Source: Tissierellales bacterium
GTDB taxonomy: Bacteria; Bacillota; Clostridia; Tissierellales; Tissierellaceae
NCBI GenBank assembly: GCA_030146705.1
Contig: JASLBE010000062.1
Coordinates: forward strand, 22,914-86,913
DNA: 64,000 nt
Direction of reading: 5' to 3'
The notes under the pieces were generated by a model. The model saw nothing but the letters and a program-made list of their open reading frames with translations, did no database searches and was not told where the DNA came from. This document shows positions 8,213 to 17,624 of the stretch, one piece after another; the first letter of the stretch is position 1; each line of letters begins with the position of its first letter. The translations under genes and the position numbers were made by a program.

Positions 8213-9178
8213 ATGGATAGAAATTTAGCTTTAAATTTAGCTAGGGTAACAGAGGCGGCAGCGTTATCCAGTGCAAAGTTACTTGGTAAGGGTGATAAAA
8301 ATGAGGCCGACCAAGCAGCTGTTGATTCAATGAGAAGAATGTTTGATACAGTTGATATCGATGGAGAGGTTGTAATTGGTGAAGGGGAGATAGACGAGGC
8401 TCCAATGTTATATATTGGGGAACAAATTGGTAAGGCTGGAGAAAATAGTTTGAAGGTTGATATAGCAGTTGACCCTTTAGATGGAACTACTTCAGTTGCC
8501 AATGGTCTTCCAAATGCCATATCTGTTGTAGCGATTGCTCCTAGGGACTGCCTACTTAAGGCACCGGATGTTTATATGAATAAGATAGCTGTTGGACCAG
8601 AGGCCAAGGGGTCTATTGATATAAATAAGTCTGTTACTGAAAATATTAAAAGTGTTGCCAAGGCTTTGAAAAAAGATATTTCTGAAGTTACTGTAACTAT
8701 TTTAGACAGGCCTAGACACGATGATATGGTGGCAGAGGTTAGGAATTTAGGGGCTAGGATAAAAATGATTTCAGATGGAGATGTCCTGGCTGCAATTTCA
8801 ACTTGCTTTGATACGGGTGTTGATATACTAATGGGAATTGGTGGAGCGCCTGAGGGTGTTTTAGCGGCTGTTGCCCTAAAATGTCTAGGTGGAGATTTTC
8901 AAGGTATCTTAGCTCCTAAGGGAGAGGCCCAAGAGGAAAGATGTAAGAAAATGAATGTGGAAGTTGGCAAGGTATTTAAGATAGATGACCTAGTTGTTGG
9001 AAATGAAGCTGTTTTTGCAGCTACTGGGGTTTCCCATGGAGAACTTCTAGAGGGTGTTAAGTACTATAGTAGTAATAAGGCTTCAACTCACACAATTGTA
9101 ATGAGGGCGGAAACTGGTACAATTAGGTTTATAGAAGCAGTCCACCAGCTTGATAAAAAGCCAGAATATGCTAAATAA
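8213..9178 (+). CDS. glpX: class II fructose-1,6-bisphosphatase
   Basis: Hydrolyses fructose 1,6-bisphosphate to fructose 6-phosphate for gluconeogenesis. The 321-residue protein has family motifs 'GDKNEADQAAVDSMR' near 24-38 and 'IGEGEIDEAPML' near 61-72. The metal/phosphate loop 'VDPLDGTTSVANG' is near 87-99, and 'GIGGAPEGVLAA' is near 204-215. AGGAGTG precedes the ATG. It is the last gene of the fba operon, closed by the hairpin at 9197-9226. No glycerol genes are nearby, so a gluconeogenic role is more likely than a glycerol one. Confidence 0.95.
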   Translation: MDRNLALNLARVTEAAALSSAKLLGKGDKNEADQAAVDSMRRMFDTVDIDGEVVIGEGEIDEAPMLYIGEQIGKAGENSLKVDIAVDPLDGTTSVANGLPNAISVVAIAPRDCLLKAPDVYMNKIAVGPEAKGSIDINKSVTENIKSVAKALKKDISEVTVTILDRPRHDDMVAEVRNLGARIKMISDGDVLAAISTCFDTGVDILMGIGGAPEGVLAAVALKCLGGDFQGILAPKGEAQEERCKKMNVEVGKVFKIDDLVVGNEAVFAATGVSHGELLEGVKYYSSNKASTHTIVMRAETGTIRFIEAVHQLDKKPEYAK

Positions 9179-9196
9179 GATTAGCAAAAACTTAAG

Positions 9197-9233
9197 ATCT
9201 AAGGTATAATTTTTTATACCTTAGATTTATTTT
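9197..9233 (+). terminator. terminator between glpX and rho
   Basis: A 13-bp perfect stem ATCTAAGGTATAA (9197-9209) with TTATACCTTAGAT (9214-9226), a four-T loop and a broken T-tract. Confidence 0.75.
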
Positions 9234-9252
9234 ATAGTTAGGAGGTGGAAAG

Positions 9253-10632
9253 ATGACAAGGGAAGAATTAAAGGAAAAAACTGTTGCGGACTTAAGGGAG
9301 ATTGCAAGGGTTTTAAATATTCCAAGCCCCTACAAATATAATAAGGGGCAATTAATTGATAAGATTTACAATATTAACAAGGAAGGCTCCAAGGAAGAAG
9401 AGGTTGAAACTAAGGCTAAAAGGCTTGAAAAACCTAGGGCCCCTAAGGCTGAAACTATTAAAAAGATGGAGGAGCATGGACTTTCTGATAGGGCAAGTGA
9501 AGAGATGGAAAAGCAAGATGAGGTAAACAAGGCTGAGGGAATACTAGAGGTCCACACTGATGGGTATGGATTTTTAAGAACTGACAACTACCTATCTAGT
9601 GATGAAGATATTTACATATCTCCCTCACAAATTAGGAGGTTTAGGCTGGAAACAGGGGATAAAATATTAGGTATTACTAGGGAACCTAACCAAGGTGAAA
9701 GGTACAAGGCACTTTTATATGTCCAGTCAGTAAATGGCTTGGATCCTGAAACAGCAAGAAACAGGCCAAAGTTTGAGTCCTTGACTCCAATCTATCCAAG
9801 GGATAAAATAAGCTTGGAAGTGGATCCAACTAATTATGCAATGAGGATTATAGATTTAATCTCGCCAATTGGTAAGGGCCAAAGAGGTATGATAGTATCC
9901 CCGCCAAAGGCAGGTAAGACTACTCTTTTAAAAATGGTAGCTAATTCCATAGCTATTAACCACCCAGAGATGGAGATAATAGTATTATTAATAGGTGAAA
10001 GACCAGAAGAGGTTACAGATATGAAAAGGTCTGTTAAGGGGGATGTGGTTTATTCTACTTTTGATGAACTACCCCAACACCATGCCAAGGTTTCAGAAAT
10101 TGTTCTAGAGAGGGCAAAAAGATTAGTTGAACATGGTAAGGATGTTGTTATACTATTAGATAGTATTACTAGACTAGCCAGGGCCTATAATTTAACTATA
10201 CCAGCAACAGGAAGAACCCTTTCTGGTGGGTTAGACCCAGGGGCTCTTCATAAGCCGAAGAGGTTTTTTGGGGCAGCTAGAAATATGGAAGAAGGGGGAA
10301 GCTTGACTATTTTAGCCACTGCTCTTGTGGATACAGGAAGCCGTATGGACGATGTAATCTTTGAAGAGTTTAAGGGGACTGGAAATATGGAGCTCCACCT
10401 AGATAGGAGACTATCAGAAAGAAGAATATTCCCAGCTATTGATATAACAAAATCTAGTACTAGAAAAGAAGAATTACTACTTAGTAAAAATGAACTGGAA
10501 ACAATTTGGTACTTAAGGAGAACAATGGGCAGTATGAGTACCTTTGACTTTACAGAACTTTTTATAAAAAATATGGAAAAAACCAAGACTAATATAGAAT
10601 TTATTGAGAATATTAAAAAAGGTATGTTTTAA
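9253..10632 (+). CDS. rho: transcription termination factor Rho
   Basis: A hexameric RNA helicase that ends transcription at unstructured C-rich RNA. The 459 residues have a SAP-like N-terminal Rho_N domain (1-45) and a charged Lys/Glu linker (about 45-90). The cold-shock RNA-binding fold with 'HTDGYGFLR' follows at about 95-110. The ATPase core has Walker A '[10 protein letters not shown]' near 218, Walker B '[14 protein letters not shown]' near 300 and the Q-loop region after it. A GGAGGTGG ribosome site precedes the ATG. It is followed by the rpmE promoter. The length is normal for Firmicutes with a short insert. Confidence 0.96.
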   Translation: MTREELKEKTVADLREIARVLNIPSPYKYNKGQLIDKIYNINKEGSKEEEVETKAKRLEKPRAPKAETIKKMEEHGLSDRASEEMEKQDEVNKAEGILEVHTDGYGFLRTDNYLSSDEDIYISPSQIRRFRLETGDKILGITREPNQGERYKALLYVQSVNGLDPETARNRPKFESLTPIYPRDKISLEVDPTNYAMRIIDLISPIGKGQRGMIVSPPKAGKTTLLKMVANSIAINHPEMEIIVLLIGERPEEVTDMKRSVKGDVVYSTFDELPQHHAKVSEIVLERAKRLVEHGKDVVILLDSITRLARAYNLTIPATGRTLSGGLDPGALHKPKRFFGAARNMEEGGSLTILATALVDTGSRMDDVIFEEFKGTGNMELHLDRRLSERRIFPAIDITKSSTRKEELLLSKNELETIWYLRRTMGSMSTFDFTELFIKNMEKTKTNIEFIENIKKGMF

Positions 10633-10636
10633 AAAG

Positions 10637-10665
10637 TTGCTAAGTAGAATTTAATGTGTTATAAT
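10637..10665 (+). promoter_or_regulatory. promoter of rpmE
   Basis: TTGCTA (10637-10642), 17-base spacer, TATAAT (10660-10665), with an extended TGT before the -10. Confidence 0.75.
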
Positions 10666-10682
10666 TTAATAGTTAAAATGTA

Positions 10683-10712
10683 AGAATGTATTGCTATAAA
10701 TTTTAGCATTCT
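10683..10712 (+). promoter_or_regulatory. hairpin in the rpmE 5' leader (possible L31 autoregulatory leader)
   Basis: AGAA and TTCT enclose TGCTA (10692-10696) pairing with TAGCA (10704-10708), with a five-base left bulge. It lies 20 bases before the start codon of rpmE. Ribosomal protein L31 genes in Firmicutes are known to carry leader motifs; whether this is one is not shown. Confidence 0.35.
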
Positions 10713-10733
10713 AAAGAAGAGAGGTGAACAGAA

Positions 10734-10934
10734 GTGAAAGCAGGAATTCATCCAGAATACAAAGAGGCAACTGTGACTTGCGCTTGTGGAAACACTTTTA
10801 CTACTGGCTCAGTTAAAGACGAATTAAAAGTTGAAATTTGTTCAGAATGTCATCCATTCTATACAGGAAAACAAAAGTTCGCAGAACGTGGTGGCCGTAT
10901 TGAAAGATTCAATAAAAAATATGGAAGAAAGTAG
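10734..10934 (+). CDS. rpmE: 50S ribosomal protein L31, zinc-binding type
   Basis: A 66-residue large-subunit ribosomal protein. The four-ligand zinc set is intact: C16 and C18 (TCACGN), C36 and C39 (EICSECHPF). This makes it the Zn (C+) form rather than the Zn-independent paralogue. The start is GTG, behind AGAGGTG. It is the only gene here using CGT arginine codons prominently, fitting very high expression. It has its own promoter and terminator, and sits between rho and the prmC-prfA translation-termination genes. Confidence 0.95.
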   Translation: MKAGIHPEYKEATVTCACGNTFTTGSVKDELKVEICSECHPFYTGKQKFAERGGRIERFNKKYGRK

Positions 10935-10944
10935 TATAAATACT

Positions 10945-10977
10945 AGGTTAGTTGCGTAAGCATCTAACCTTTATTTT
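10945..10977 (+). terminator. terminator after rpmE
   Basis: AGGTTAG (10945-10951) pairs with CTAACCT (10964-10970), with an inner TGC/GCA and a GTAA-type loop, then TTATTTTT. Confidence 0.85.
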
Positions 10978-11001
10978 TAAGTATTTTTAGGGGGAAACAC
11001 T

Positions 11002-11952
11002 TTGAAAATAAAAGATTTAAACAGGCTTCCAGACCATATTACAAGTATTGGAGGCCAGGCTGTTATAGAAGGTGTAATGATGAGGGGGCCTAAGGACTTG
11101 TCTGTTGCCATTAGGAAACCAGATGGAGAAATAGAACTAAAGTCAGAAAAGTTAAACACTTTAGCTATGAGGCATAAAATTTTTAGGCTTCCTTTTTTAA
11201 GGGGTGTAGTATCCCTTGGGGAATCTTTAATAATTGGAACTAGGATACTTATGTATTCTGCAGAGTTTTATGAGGAGCCTGGTGAAGAAAACCAGGAGGC
11301 TGGAATTTTTGATAGGTTATTTAAGGAAAAAAGTGAAGATGTCCAAATATTTTTAACAGTAGTTAGTGCATTTTTACTAGCCCTAGTATTTTTTATGCTA
11401 CTGCCAACCTTTATAACTAATTTTTTTAAAAAATATATAAGTACAAACCTAGGCCTTAACTTACTAGAAGGAGGGATAAGGATCTTATTTTTCTTTATCT
11501 ACCTAGTAAACATATCCAAGATGGAGGATATTAAAAGGGTTTTCCAGTACCATGGAGCAGAACACAAAAGTATCCACTGCTATGAGGCCGGACTTGATTT
11601 GACAGTTGAAAATGCAAGGAAACAGCCAGCCCTCCACCCAAGGTGTGGGACTAGTTTTTTATTTATGGTTATGCTTGTGAGTGTTTTGGTCCTATCTTTA
11701 TTTGGTTGGCCAAACCCTCTACTTAGGCTCCTAATAAGACTTTTAATGTTTCCGGTAATTGCTGGGATAAGCTATGAGATAAATAAGCTAATTGGGAAGA
11801 GTTCTTCTAAATTGGCCTACATCCTTTCTTACCCAGGTCTTATGATACAAGATTTTGCTACAATTAAAGAACCAGATGATGACCAGCTGGAGGTAGCTTT
11901 GCTTGCCTTAAGAGCTGTAGTCACTGGAAATAAGGAAGATGATAAATGGTAA
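11002..11952 (+). CDS. yqhQ: DUF1385 family membrane protein (YqhQ-like)
   Basis: A 316-residue protein of the conserved DUF1385 family. The signature 'GGQAVIEGVMMRGP' lies near residues 13-26, 'YHGAEHKSIHCYE' near 185 and 'LHPRCGTSFLF' near 213. Hydrophobic segments at about 115-135, 145-165 and 215-255 make it an integral membrane protein. The His- and Cys-rich motifs look like a metal or catalytic site, but no function is established to my knowledge. The start is TTG, placed by AGGGGG 8 bases upstream. The gene overlaps prmC by 7 bases, so the two are translationally coupled. The yqhQ-prmC-prfA order is common in Firmicutes. Confidence 0.88.
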   Translation: MKIKDLNRLPDHITSIGGQAVIEGVMMRGPKDLSVAIRKPDGEIELKSEKLNTLAMRHKIFRLPFLRGVVSLGESLIIGTRILMYSAEFYEEPGEENQEAGIFDRLFKEKSEDVQIFLTVVSAFLLALVFFMLLPTFITNFFKKYISTNLGLNLLEGGIRILFFFIYLVNISKMEDIKRVFQYHGAEHKSIHCYEAGLDLTVENARKQPALHPRCGTSFLFMVMLVSVLVLSLFGWPNPLLRLLIRLLMFPVIAGISYEINKLIGKSSSKLAYILSYPGLMIQDFATIKEPDDDQLEVALLALRAVVTGNKEDDKW

Positions 11953-12764
11953 CAATCAAAGACTTACTTGAGAGCTACAAGGATGACTTAATGGAGCCCT
12001 TAATGGTTTTATCTAAACTTATGGAGGTGGATAAATCCTATATTTATACCCATATTGACCTAGGCTTAGCCAGGGAGGTTGTGGATAAGTTTGAGGCTAT
12101 TATGGCCAAGAGAAAAGAGGGCTATCCTATCCAGTACCTACTTAAGGAAAGAGAATTTATGGGCCTAAACTTATTTGTTGAAGAAGGGGTCCTAATACCT
12201 AGAAATGACACTGAAATTTTAGTAGAATATATAATAGGATATGCCAAGGATAGGCCAGTTAATATTTTAGAAATTGGAACTGGTAGTGGGGCCATATCTG
12301 TTTCCCTAGGCTATTATTTAAAAAAAGCTAAAATTTTAGGTGTGGATATTTCTAAAAAAGCCCTAGATGTAACTAGGAAAAATATAGATAGGTTTAAGCT
12401 TGATAATGTAAGTGTTATAGAAAGTGATATTTTTGAAAATGTAGAAGATAGGTTCAATATTATAGTTTCTAACCCTCCCTATATAAGGACAGACGTAATA
12501 GGAAGTCTAGATGTAGAAGTTAAGGACTATGAGCCGAGTTTGGCCCTTGATGGAGGCCTGGATGGCCTTTATTTTTATAGGGAAATTACAAAAAATAGCA
12601 AGGATTATTTAGAGGACCAAGGACTTTTGGCCCTTGAGATAGGATATGACCAAGGAGAGGAACTCTTAGAGTTAATGACGGAAGAAGGATTTAAGAATAT
12701 AGACATTATAAAAGATTTACAAGGACATAATAGGCTTATTATAGGAAATTATGAAAGAAGGTAA
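11946..12764 (+). CDS. prmC: release factor glutamine methyltransferase
   Basis: Methylates the glutamine of the GGQ motif of release factors RF1 and RF2 using S-adenosylmethionine. The 272 residues have an N-terminal helical domain (1-75). The methyltransferase fold has 'EIGTGSGAI' at 109-117 and catalytic NPPY at 176-179 (VSNPPYI). It overlaps yqhQ by 7 bases. Its substrate prfA is three genes downstream, separated by two chromate-transporter genes. Confidence 0.95.
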   Translation: MVTIKDLLESYKDDLMEPLMVLSKLMEVDKSYIYTHIDLGLAREVVDKFEAIMAKRKEGYPIQYLLKEREFMGLNLFVEEGVLIPRNDTEILVEYIIGYAKDRPVNILEIGTGSGAISVSLGYYLKKAKILGVDISKKALDVTRKNIDRFKLDNVSVIESDIFENVEDRFNIIVSNPPYIRTDVIGSLDVEVKDYEPSLALDGGLDGLYFYREITKNSKDYLEDQGLLALEIGYDQGEELLELMTEEGFKNIDIIKDLQGHNRLIIGNYERR

Positions 12765-12767
12765 ACT

Positions 12768-13286
12768 ATGATTTATTTTAAATTATTCTTATCATTTTTT
12801 AAACTAGGAGTTTTTGGCTTTGGTGGAGGCTATGCAATGATAGCCCTTTTGGAGCAAGAAATTGCTAGGAACTATCCTGCAGTTGCAGCCTCAGAAGTAG
12901 TAGATATACTGGCTATATCTGAAATGACTCCAGGACCAATAGCCATAAACTCAGCAACATTTTTTGGTTATAGGGTAGGAGGAACCCTAGGTTCTTTAGT
13001 TGCTACAATATCTGTAGTCCTACCAAGCTTTATAATAATGAGTGGCTTAATTTATATTATAAATAAATACAAGGGGTCCAAGCTTATAGATAACTTCCTT
13101 TCTGGGGTAAGGCCAATAGTTTTAGGACTTATTTTATCTGGAGCAGTTGCCATAGGTAAAAATGGTTTTACAGACTATAAGTCTATAATAATAGGAGCTT
13201 TGGGCTTTTACTTAGTAACATTTAAGAAGTTGAATGGGATATATGCCATAGTTTTGGCTGGTCTTGCAGGAGCTATTTTATATTAG
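12768..13286 (+). CDS. chromate transporter family protein, first half-size subunit
   Basis: A 172-residue membrane protein equivalent to one half of the long ChrA transporter. The family motif 'FGFGGGYAMIALLEQE' is at about residues 16-31, and 'MTPGPIAINSATFFGYR' is at about 54-70. Four to five hydrophobic segments follow. Half-size CHR proteins occur as adjacent pairs and work together, and the second half begins 12 bases downstream. The transported anion in this organism is not evident; sulfate-like or chromate ions are known for the family. It starts 4 bases after prmC. Confidence 0.9.
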   Translation: MIYFKLFLSFFKLGVFGFGGGYAMIALLEQEIARNYPAVAASEVVDILAISEMTPGPIAINSATFFGYRVGGTLGSLVATISVVLPSFIIMSGLIYIINKYKGSKLIDNFLSGVRPIVLGLILSGAVAIGKNGFTDYKSIIIGALGFYLVTFKKLNGIYAIVLAGLAGAILY

Positions 13287-13298
13287 GGGGCGTTGGAT

Positions 13299-13826
13299 AT
13301 GTTACTGGAATTATTTTTTATATTTTTAAAAATAGGAGCCTTTACCTTTGGAGGGGGCTATGCGATGCTTCCTATAATCCAGGAGGAAATTGTAGAGAAA
13401 AAAGGTTGGATAGAAGAGGATAAATTTTTAGACGCCATAGTAGTTTCACAAAGTTCACCAGGACCAGTGGCAGTAAATTTAAGTATTTTTACAGGATATA
13501 AGGTTGCAGGCTTTAAGGGGGCCATAGTTGCAACCTTGGGAACAATTATTCCCTCCTTTGTAATTATCTTAGTCTTGGTAAAGTATTTGTACCAATATAG
13601 GAACCTACCTATTATAGACAATGTATTTAAGGGAATTACACCAGCAATAGTAGGACTTATTATATCGGCAGTATATAAGCTAGGCAAAAGTTCGGATTTG
13701 GGAGTTGTTAAAATATTAATAGCAGGAGCAGCTTTCTTAGCCATAGTTATACTTAATATAACTCCGATTTATTTGATTTTAATAGGTGGAATAGGTTCAA
13801 TCTTAATAAATAAACTTAGGAAATAA
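13299..13826 (+). CDS. chromate transporter family protein, second half-size subunit
   Basis: A 175-residue partner of the preceding gene, related to it in sequence ('FTFGGGYAMLPIIQEE' and 'SSPGPVAVNLSIFTGYK'). Together they resemble a gene duplication. The ATG at 13299 is preferred because AGGGGG ends 8 bases before it; a TTG at 13293 would be only 2 bases from that site. Several membrane helices are predicted. The pair is inserted between prmC and prfA, genes that are functionally linked elsewhere, so a transport role unrelated to translation is likely. Confidence 0.88.
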   Translation: MLLELFFIFLKIGAFTFGGGYAMLPIIQEEIVEKKGWIEEDKFLDAIVVSQSSPGPVAVNLSIFTGYKVAGFKGAIVATLGTIIPSFVIILVLVKYLYQYRNLPIIDNVFKGITPAIVGLIISAVYKLGKSSDLGVVKILIAGAAFLAIVILNITPIYLILIGGIGSILINKLRK

Positions 13827-13847
13827 ATTGTAAGAGGAGAGATATAG

Positions 13848-14915
13848 ATGTTAGATAAACTAGCTTCCATAGAGGAGAGATTTGAAGATTTAAGCAAAGA
13901 GGTTATAGACCCAGAAGTTATAGCTGACTCTGAAAAATGGCAAAAACTTATGATTGAACATGCGGGTTTGGAAGAAATAGTTAATAAGTATAGGGAATAT
14001 AAGGATGTTTTAGACCAACTAGACGGGGCTAAGGAGATGCAAAGGGAAAAACTAGACCCAGATATGGATGAAATGGTTAAAGAGGAAATAAAAGAACTTG
14101 AACCAGAAGTTGTTAGGTTAGAAGATGAACTTAAGATTTTACTAATACCAAAGGACCCAAATGACCACAAGAATGTTATTGTAGAAATAAGAGGTGGGGC
14201 AGGTGGAGATGAAGCGGCCCTATTTGCAGGAACTCTTTACAGGATGTATGCAAGATATGCAGAAAGACAAGGCTGGGTAGTTGAGCTTATGGATAGTAAT
14301 GAAATTGGAATAGGTGGTTTCAAGGAAGTAATCTTTATGATAAAGGGAAAGGGTGCCTATAGTAGACTTAAGTATGAATCAGGTGTCCATAGGGTTCAAA
14401 GGGTCCCTGAAACAGAGTCTAGTGGAAGAATCCATACTTCAACAGCAACTGTTGCCGTACTTCCAGAAGCTGAAGATGTTGATATTGACATAAATATGAA
14501 TGAACTTAAGATTGATACCTTTAGGGCTTCTGGAGCAGGTGGACAGCATGTTAATACAACAGACTCTGCTATAAGGATAACCCATATACCAACGGGACTT
14601 GTAGTATCTTGCCAGGATGAAAAAAGTCAGCATAAAAACAAGGACAAGGCTCTTAAGATTTTAAAGACAAGGTTGTATGACCAAATGTTAAGTGAACAAA
14701 ATGCTGAAATTGCGGAAGAAAGAAGGGGCCAGGTTGGTACTGGTGATAGGTCTGAAAGAATTAGGACCTACAACTTCCCACAAGGTAGGGTTACAGACCA
14801 TAGGATTAACAAGACCCAACATAGGATAGAAGATTTTATAGATGGGGATATTGATGAAATGATAGACGCCTTAATAGCATCAGACCAGGCAGCTAAATTA
14901 AGCCATCAAGAATAA
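13848..14915 (+). CDS. prfA: peptide chain release factor 1
   Basis: Recognises UAA and UAG stop codons and releases the finished protein. The 355 residues are full length. The peptide-release motif GGQ is at 231-233 (SGAGGQHVN). The codon-recognition tripeptide PxT is P187-E188-T189 in '[10 protein letters not shown]', as in other Firmicute RF1 proteins. '[13 protein letters not shown]' lies near 116-128. GAGGAGAG precedes the ATG. The terminator at 14916-14956 begins right after the stop codon. The RF2 gene lies at 59036 and uses a frameshift. Confidence 0.97.
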   Translation: MLDKLASIEERFEDLSKEVIDPEVIADSEKWQKLMIEHAGLEEIVNKYREYKDVLDQLDGAKEMQREKLDPDMDEMVKEEIKELEPEVVRLEDELKILLIPKDPNDHKNVIVEIRGGAGGDEAALFAGTLYRMYARYAERQGWVVELMDSNEIGIGGFKEVIFMIKGKGAYSRLKYESGVHRVQRVPETESSGRIHTSTATVAVLPEAEDVDIDINMNELKIDTFRASGAGGQHVNTTDSAIRITHIPTGLVVSCQDEKSQHKNKDKALKILKTRLYDQMLSEQNAEIAEERRGQVGTGDRSERIRTYNFPQGRVTDHRINKTQHRIEDFIDGDIDEMIDALIASDQAAKLSHQE

Positions 14916-14956
14916 AATAAAGACCGTACTAGTTAAGCTTGGTACGGTCTTTATTT
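14916..14956 (+). terminator. terminator after prfA
   Basis: A 14-bp stem, AATAA-AGACCGTAC pairing with GTACGGTCT-TTATT, with a 12-base loop. The A-rich and T-rich ends make it potentially bidirectional. Confidence 0.9.
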
Positions 14957-15004
14957 AAAATATAAACTGTTAGAATATACTGACAGCCTAGAGGAGGATA
15001 AAAG

Positions 15005-16450
15005 ATGGAGAAAAAGAAACTAGAGTTTTATGGTGGGGAATGGGTGTCCTTTTTACCCTTTGTAATATTTTTATCTATGATAATATTAACCACATTTCAC
15101 TGGGGGTCAATATCAGATGGAGCCTTGTGGGTTCCAGCTTTTTCAGCCCTAATAATAGCCTTTTTCTTTGCCAAGGATAAGGCCTATTATTCAGAGGTTA
15201 TAATAGATGTAATGGCAAGTAGGGATGCTATAATTCCAATAGTTTGCTGGTTATTTGCTGGGGTTTTTTCTAATATACTTAAAAATTCAGGCCTAGCCAC
15301 AGGCATTGCAGGAGTGGCGGCCTCAATAGGCATAAGGGGGACATTCTTCATAGTAATATCCTTCATAGCAGCGGCAACCTTTGCAACTGCATCAGGAACT
15401 GGCTTTGGAGCCATAGCAGCGGGGATGGGGGTGCTTTACCCTGCTGGAATATCCTTAGGGTCCCACCCAGCCCTACTAGCAGGAGCTATAATTTCAGGGG
15501 CTGCCTTTGGAGATAACCTTGCGCCAATATCAGACACTACAATATGTTCAGCAACCTCCCTGGGTGTAGATGTCCCAGGCGTGGTTAGGAGTAGGCTTAA
15601 GTATGCCTTATTAGCAGGACTAATAACCATAATAGGAATAATTATAATTGGTAGCAATTACAAGGGCACAGTCCTAGAATATGTAAGTATAGACTACAAT
15701 CCTAGGACCCTAGTTATGTTGATTCCCGTTGCCATAACCATATGGGTAGCCATAAAAACAGGGGATATTATAATAGCTACAATTATAGGTTCGGCTATTG
15801 CAGGTGGTACAGCTGTAGCCCTAGGCCTAGTTGACTTTATTCAAATAGACCCAACTGGAGAGGTTGCAAAAGAAGCCCTAATTAGGGTTTCTGGTGAAGG
15901 GCTAGACAGGACAGTAGACGGAGTAATATATAGCGGGATAGCAGGAATGATCCAAGTAATAATGCTGGCCCTACTTTTATTTGGTTCAATTGGGCTAATG
16001 AATGCGGGCCATGGAGATAGGAAGCTTTTAGAGGCCCTAGGAGGAATTGTGAAAAGTGCAAGGACTGCAGAAATTTCCATAAGTATAATGGTTATTTTCC
16101 TATCGGCAATTACTGGGTTAAATGCTCCAGCTATTTTAGCCGTAGGACCATCTTTTGCAAGACCTTTGGCTAAAAAATTTGGCATAAGCCCTTATAGGGC
16201 GGCCAACCTTTTAGATGGGCAATCTAATACTATGGCCTATGCCTTGCCTTGGACCCCATCTATAATTTATACAATAGGCTTTGCTAGGGATACAATGGTT
16301 CCTCTTACAGCTATTGAAATAGCCCCATATGTTCTTTACTCCTATGCTATGCTTGGGGTTATGATAGTAACTATAATTCTAGGAATTGGTAGGTATGATA
16401 ATTTAAATGAGGAGGAAGTAAGAGCCTTAAAGGCCAATATGGAAGCTTAG
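15005..16450 (+). CDS. NhaC family Na+/H+ antiporter
   Basis: A 481-residue integral membrane protein with about 11-12 hydrophobic segments. The family stretch 'GDNLAPISDTTICSATSLG' at about residues 167-185 is the NhaC fingerprint, and 'GQSNTMAYALPW' near 404 is the second half's equivalent. The glycine- and alanine-rich segment near 115-160 (SGTGFGAIAAGMG) is typical. NhaC-type carriers exchange Na+ for protons, and some relatives exchange organic acids or amino acids, so the substrate is not certain. It is a single-gene unit between terminators. The Na+-type ATP synthase at 28954 makes a sodium role plausible. Confidence 0.85.
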   Translation: MEKKKLEFYGGEWVSFLPFVIFLSMIILTTFHWGSISDGALWVPAFSALIIAFFFAKDKAYYSEVIIDVMASRDAIIPIVCWLFAGVFSNILKNSGLATGIAGVAASIGIRGTFFIVISFIAAATFATASGTGFGAIAAGMGVLYPAGISLGSHPALLAGAIISGAAFGDNLAPISDTTICSATSLGVDVPGVVRSRLKYALLAGLITIIGIIIIGSNYKGTVLEYVSIDYNPRTLVMLIPVAITIWVAIKTGDIIIATIIGSAIAGGTAVALGLVDFIQIDPTGEVAKEALIRVSGEGLDRTVDGVIYSGIAGMIQVIMLALLLFGSIGLMNAGHGDRKLLEALGGIVKSARTAEISISIMVIFLSAITGLNAPAILAVGPSFARPLAKKFGISPYRAANLLDGQSNTMAYALPWTPSIIYTIGFARDTMVPLTAIEIAPYVLYSYAMLGVMIVTIILGIGRYDNLNEEEVRALKANMEA

Positions 16451-16453
16451 CCT

Positions 16454-16484
16454 ATAAACCCTTAATGAAGATTAAGGGTTTTAT
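16454..16484 (+). terminator. terminator after the NhaC gene
   Basis: ATAAACCCTTAAT pairs with ATTAAGGGTTTTAT around a GAAG loop. The 3' arm supplies the T-run. Confidence 0.85.
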
Positions 16485-16506
16485 AATGTTTAATTAAGAT
16501 AAAAAA

Positions 16507-16535
16507 TTGTTAATAGGAGCCTATTATTATATAAT
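16507..16535 (+). promoter_or_regulatory. promoter of the tsaC operon
   Basis: TTGTTA (16507-16512), 17-base spacer, TATAAT (16530-16535). Confidence 0.75.
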
Positions 16536-16565
16536 AGAGGAAGTATTTAAGAGAGGCGATTATTT

Positions 16566-17615
16566 ATGGAAACTAAAGTGTACAAGATAGACAGGTCTAG
16601 AATAGATGAAGATATTATTTCTAAGGCTGGAGAAATTATTAAAAATGGTGGGCTGGTATCTTTTCCCACAGAAACAGTTTATGGCCTAGGAGCCAATGGC
16701 TTAGATGAAAGGGCGGTGGAAAAAATATTCCTAGCCAAGGGTAGGCCCCAAGACAACCCTTTAATCCTCCACATAGCTTCAGAAGAGGAACTAGAGGACT
16801 TGGTTGAAGAAATCCCAGCCAAGGCCAGGCTATGTATGGAGAAGTTTTGGCCAGGACCCCTAACAATGATTTTTAAAAGAAGTAAGCTGGTACCAGATAT
16901 TATAACAGCTGGTTTAGATACAGTTGCTATAAGGATGCCTAGTGATGAAATAGCCCTGGAGCTTATAAAAAAGGCAAAAAGGCCAATAGCTGCTCCATCA
17001 GCTAATACATCTGGTAGGCCAAGCCCAACAGCGGCTGACCACGTTTTTAAGGACCTAGAAGGGAAGCTGGAGATGATATTAGATGGTGGAAGGACTGGGA
17101 TTGGGTTAGAATCTACGGTCTTGGACCTGACAGATGGGCTAGGGACTATTTTAAGGCCTGGAGGGATTACCCAAGAAGACCTAATGGAGGTCTTAGGAGA
17201 TGTTAGGATAGATAGGAGTATTATTGATTTTAATGAAAATATTATACCTAAGTCCCCAGGTCAAAAGTATAAGCATTATGCACCAAATTCAGATATGTAT
17301 ATTTTTAAGGGTGACTTGGACAGGGTTGTTGAGGAAATTAAAAGAAGGACTAGCTCAGCCCTTGAACTTGGGAAAAAGGTTGGTATAATGTGCACAGATG
17401 AAACCAGGAGTTTATACCCTGAGGGCCTAGTTTATTCTATGGGAAATAGGGTTGATGAAAATAGTATAGCCCATAACTTATTTTATATCCTAAGGGATAT
17501 GGACAGGCTAGGAGTGGATATTATATTTGCAGAAACTGTTGATTTTTCAAGCCTGGGCCTGGCTATTATGAATAGGATGATAAAGGCTGCAGCTGGAAAA
17601 ATAATAGAAGTCTAA
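16566..17615 (+). CDS. tsaC: L-threonylcarbamoyladenylate synthase (Sua5/YwlC type)
   Basis: Makes threonylcarbamoyl-AMP from threonine, bicarbonate and ATP, the first step of t6A modification of ANN-decoding tRNAs. The 349 residues are the long Sua5/YwlC form: an N-terminal YrdC domain (about 12-200) with 'FPTETVYGLGANG', 'KGRPQDNPLILHI' and 'PSANTSGRPSPT', joined by the 'SPGQKYKHYAP' linker (about 226-236) to a C-terminal Sua5 domain. It is followed 9 bases later by the phosphatase gene. The same ywlC-ywlE-rpiB order is found in other Firmicutes, which supports the calls. Confidence 0.95.
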   Translation: METKVYKIDRSRIDEDIISKAGEIIKNGGLVSFPTETVYGLGANGLDERAVEKIFLAKGRPQDNPLILHIASEEELEDLVEEIPAKARLCMEKFWPGPLTMIFKRSKLVPDIITAGLDTVAIRMPSDEIALELIKKAKRPIAAPSANTSGRPSPTAADHVFKDLEGKLEMILDGGRTGIGLESTVLDLTDGLGTILRPGGITQEDLMEVLGDVRIDRSIIDFNENIIPKSPGQKYKHYAPNSDMYIFKGDLDRVVEEIKRRTSSALELGKKVGIMCTDETRSLYPEGLVYSMGNRVDENSIAHNLFYILRDMDRLGVDIIFAETVDFSSLGLAIMNRMIKAAAGKIIEV

Positions 17616-17624
17616 GGAGGAAAA

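Noticed and set aside
13293..13298. TTG at 13293 as start of the second chromate-transporter gene
   Set aside because: Only two bases from the AGGGGG site; ATG at 13299 has normal spacing.
12768..13826. The two chromate-transporter frames as one frameshifted full-length ChrA
   Set aside because: Each half has its own start, ribosome site and complete set of family motifs, and paired half-size CHR genes are a known arrangement.
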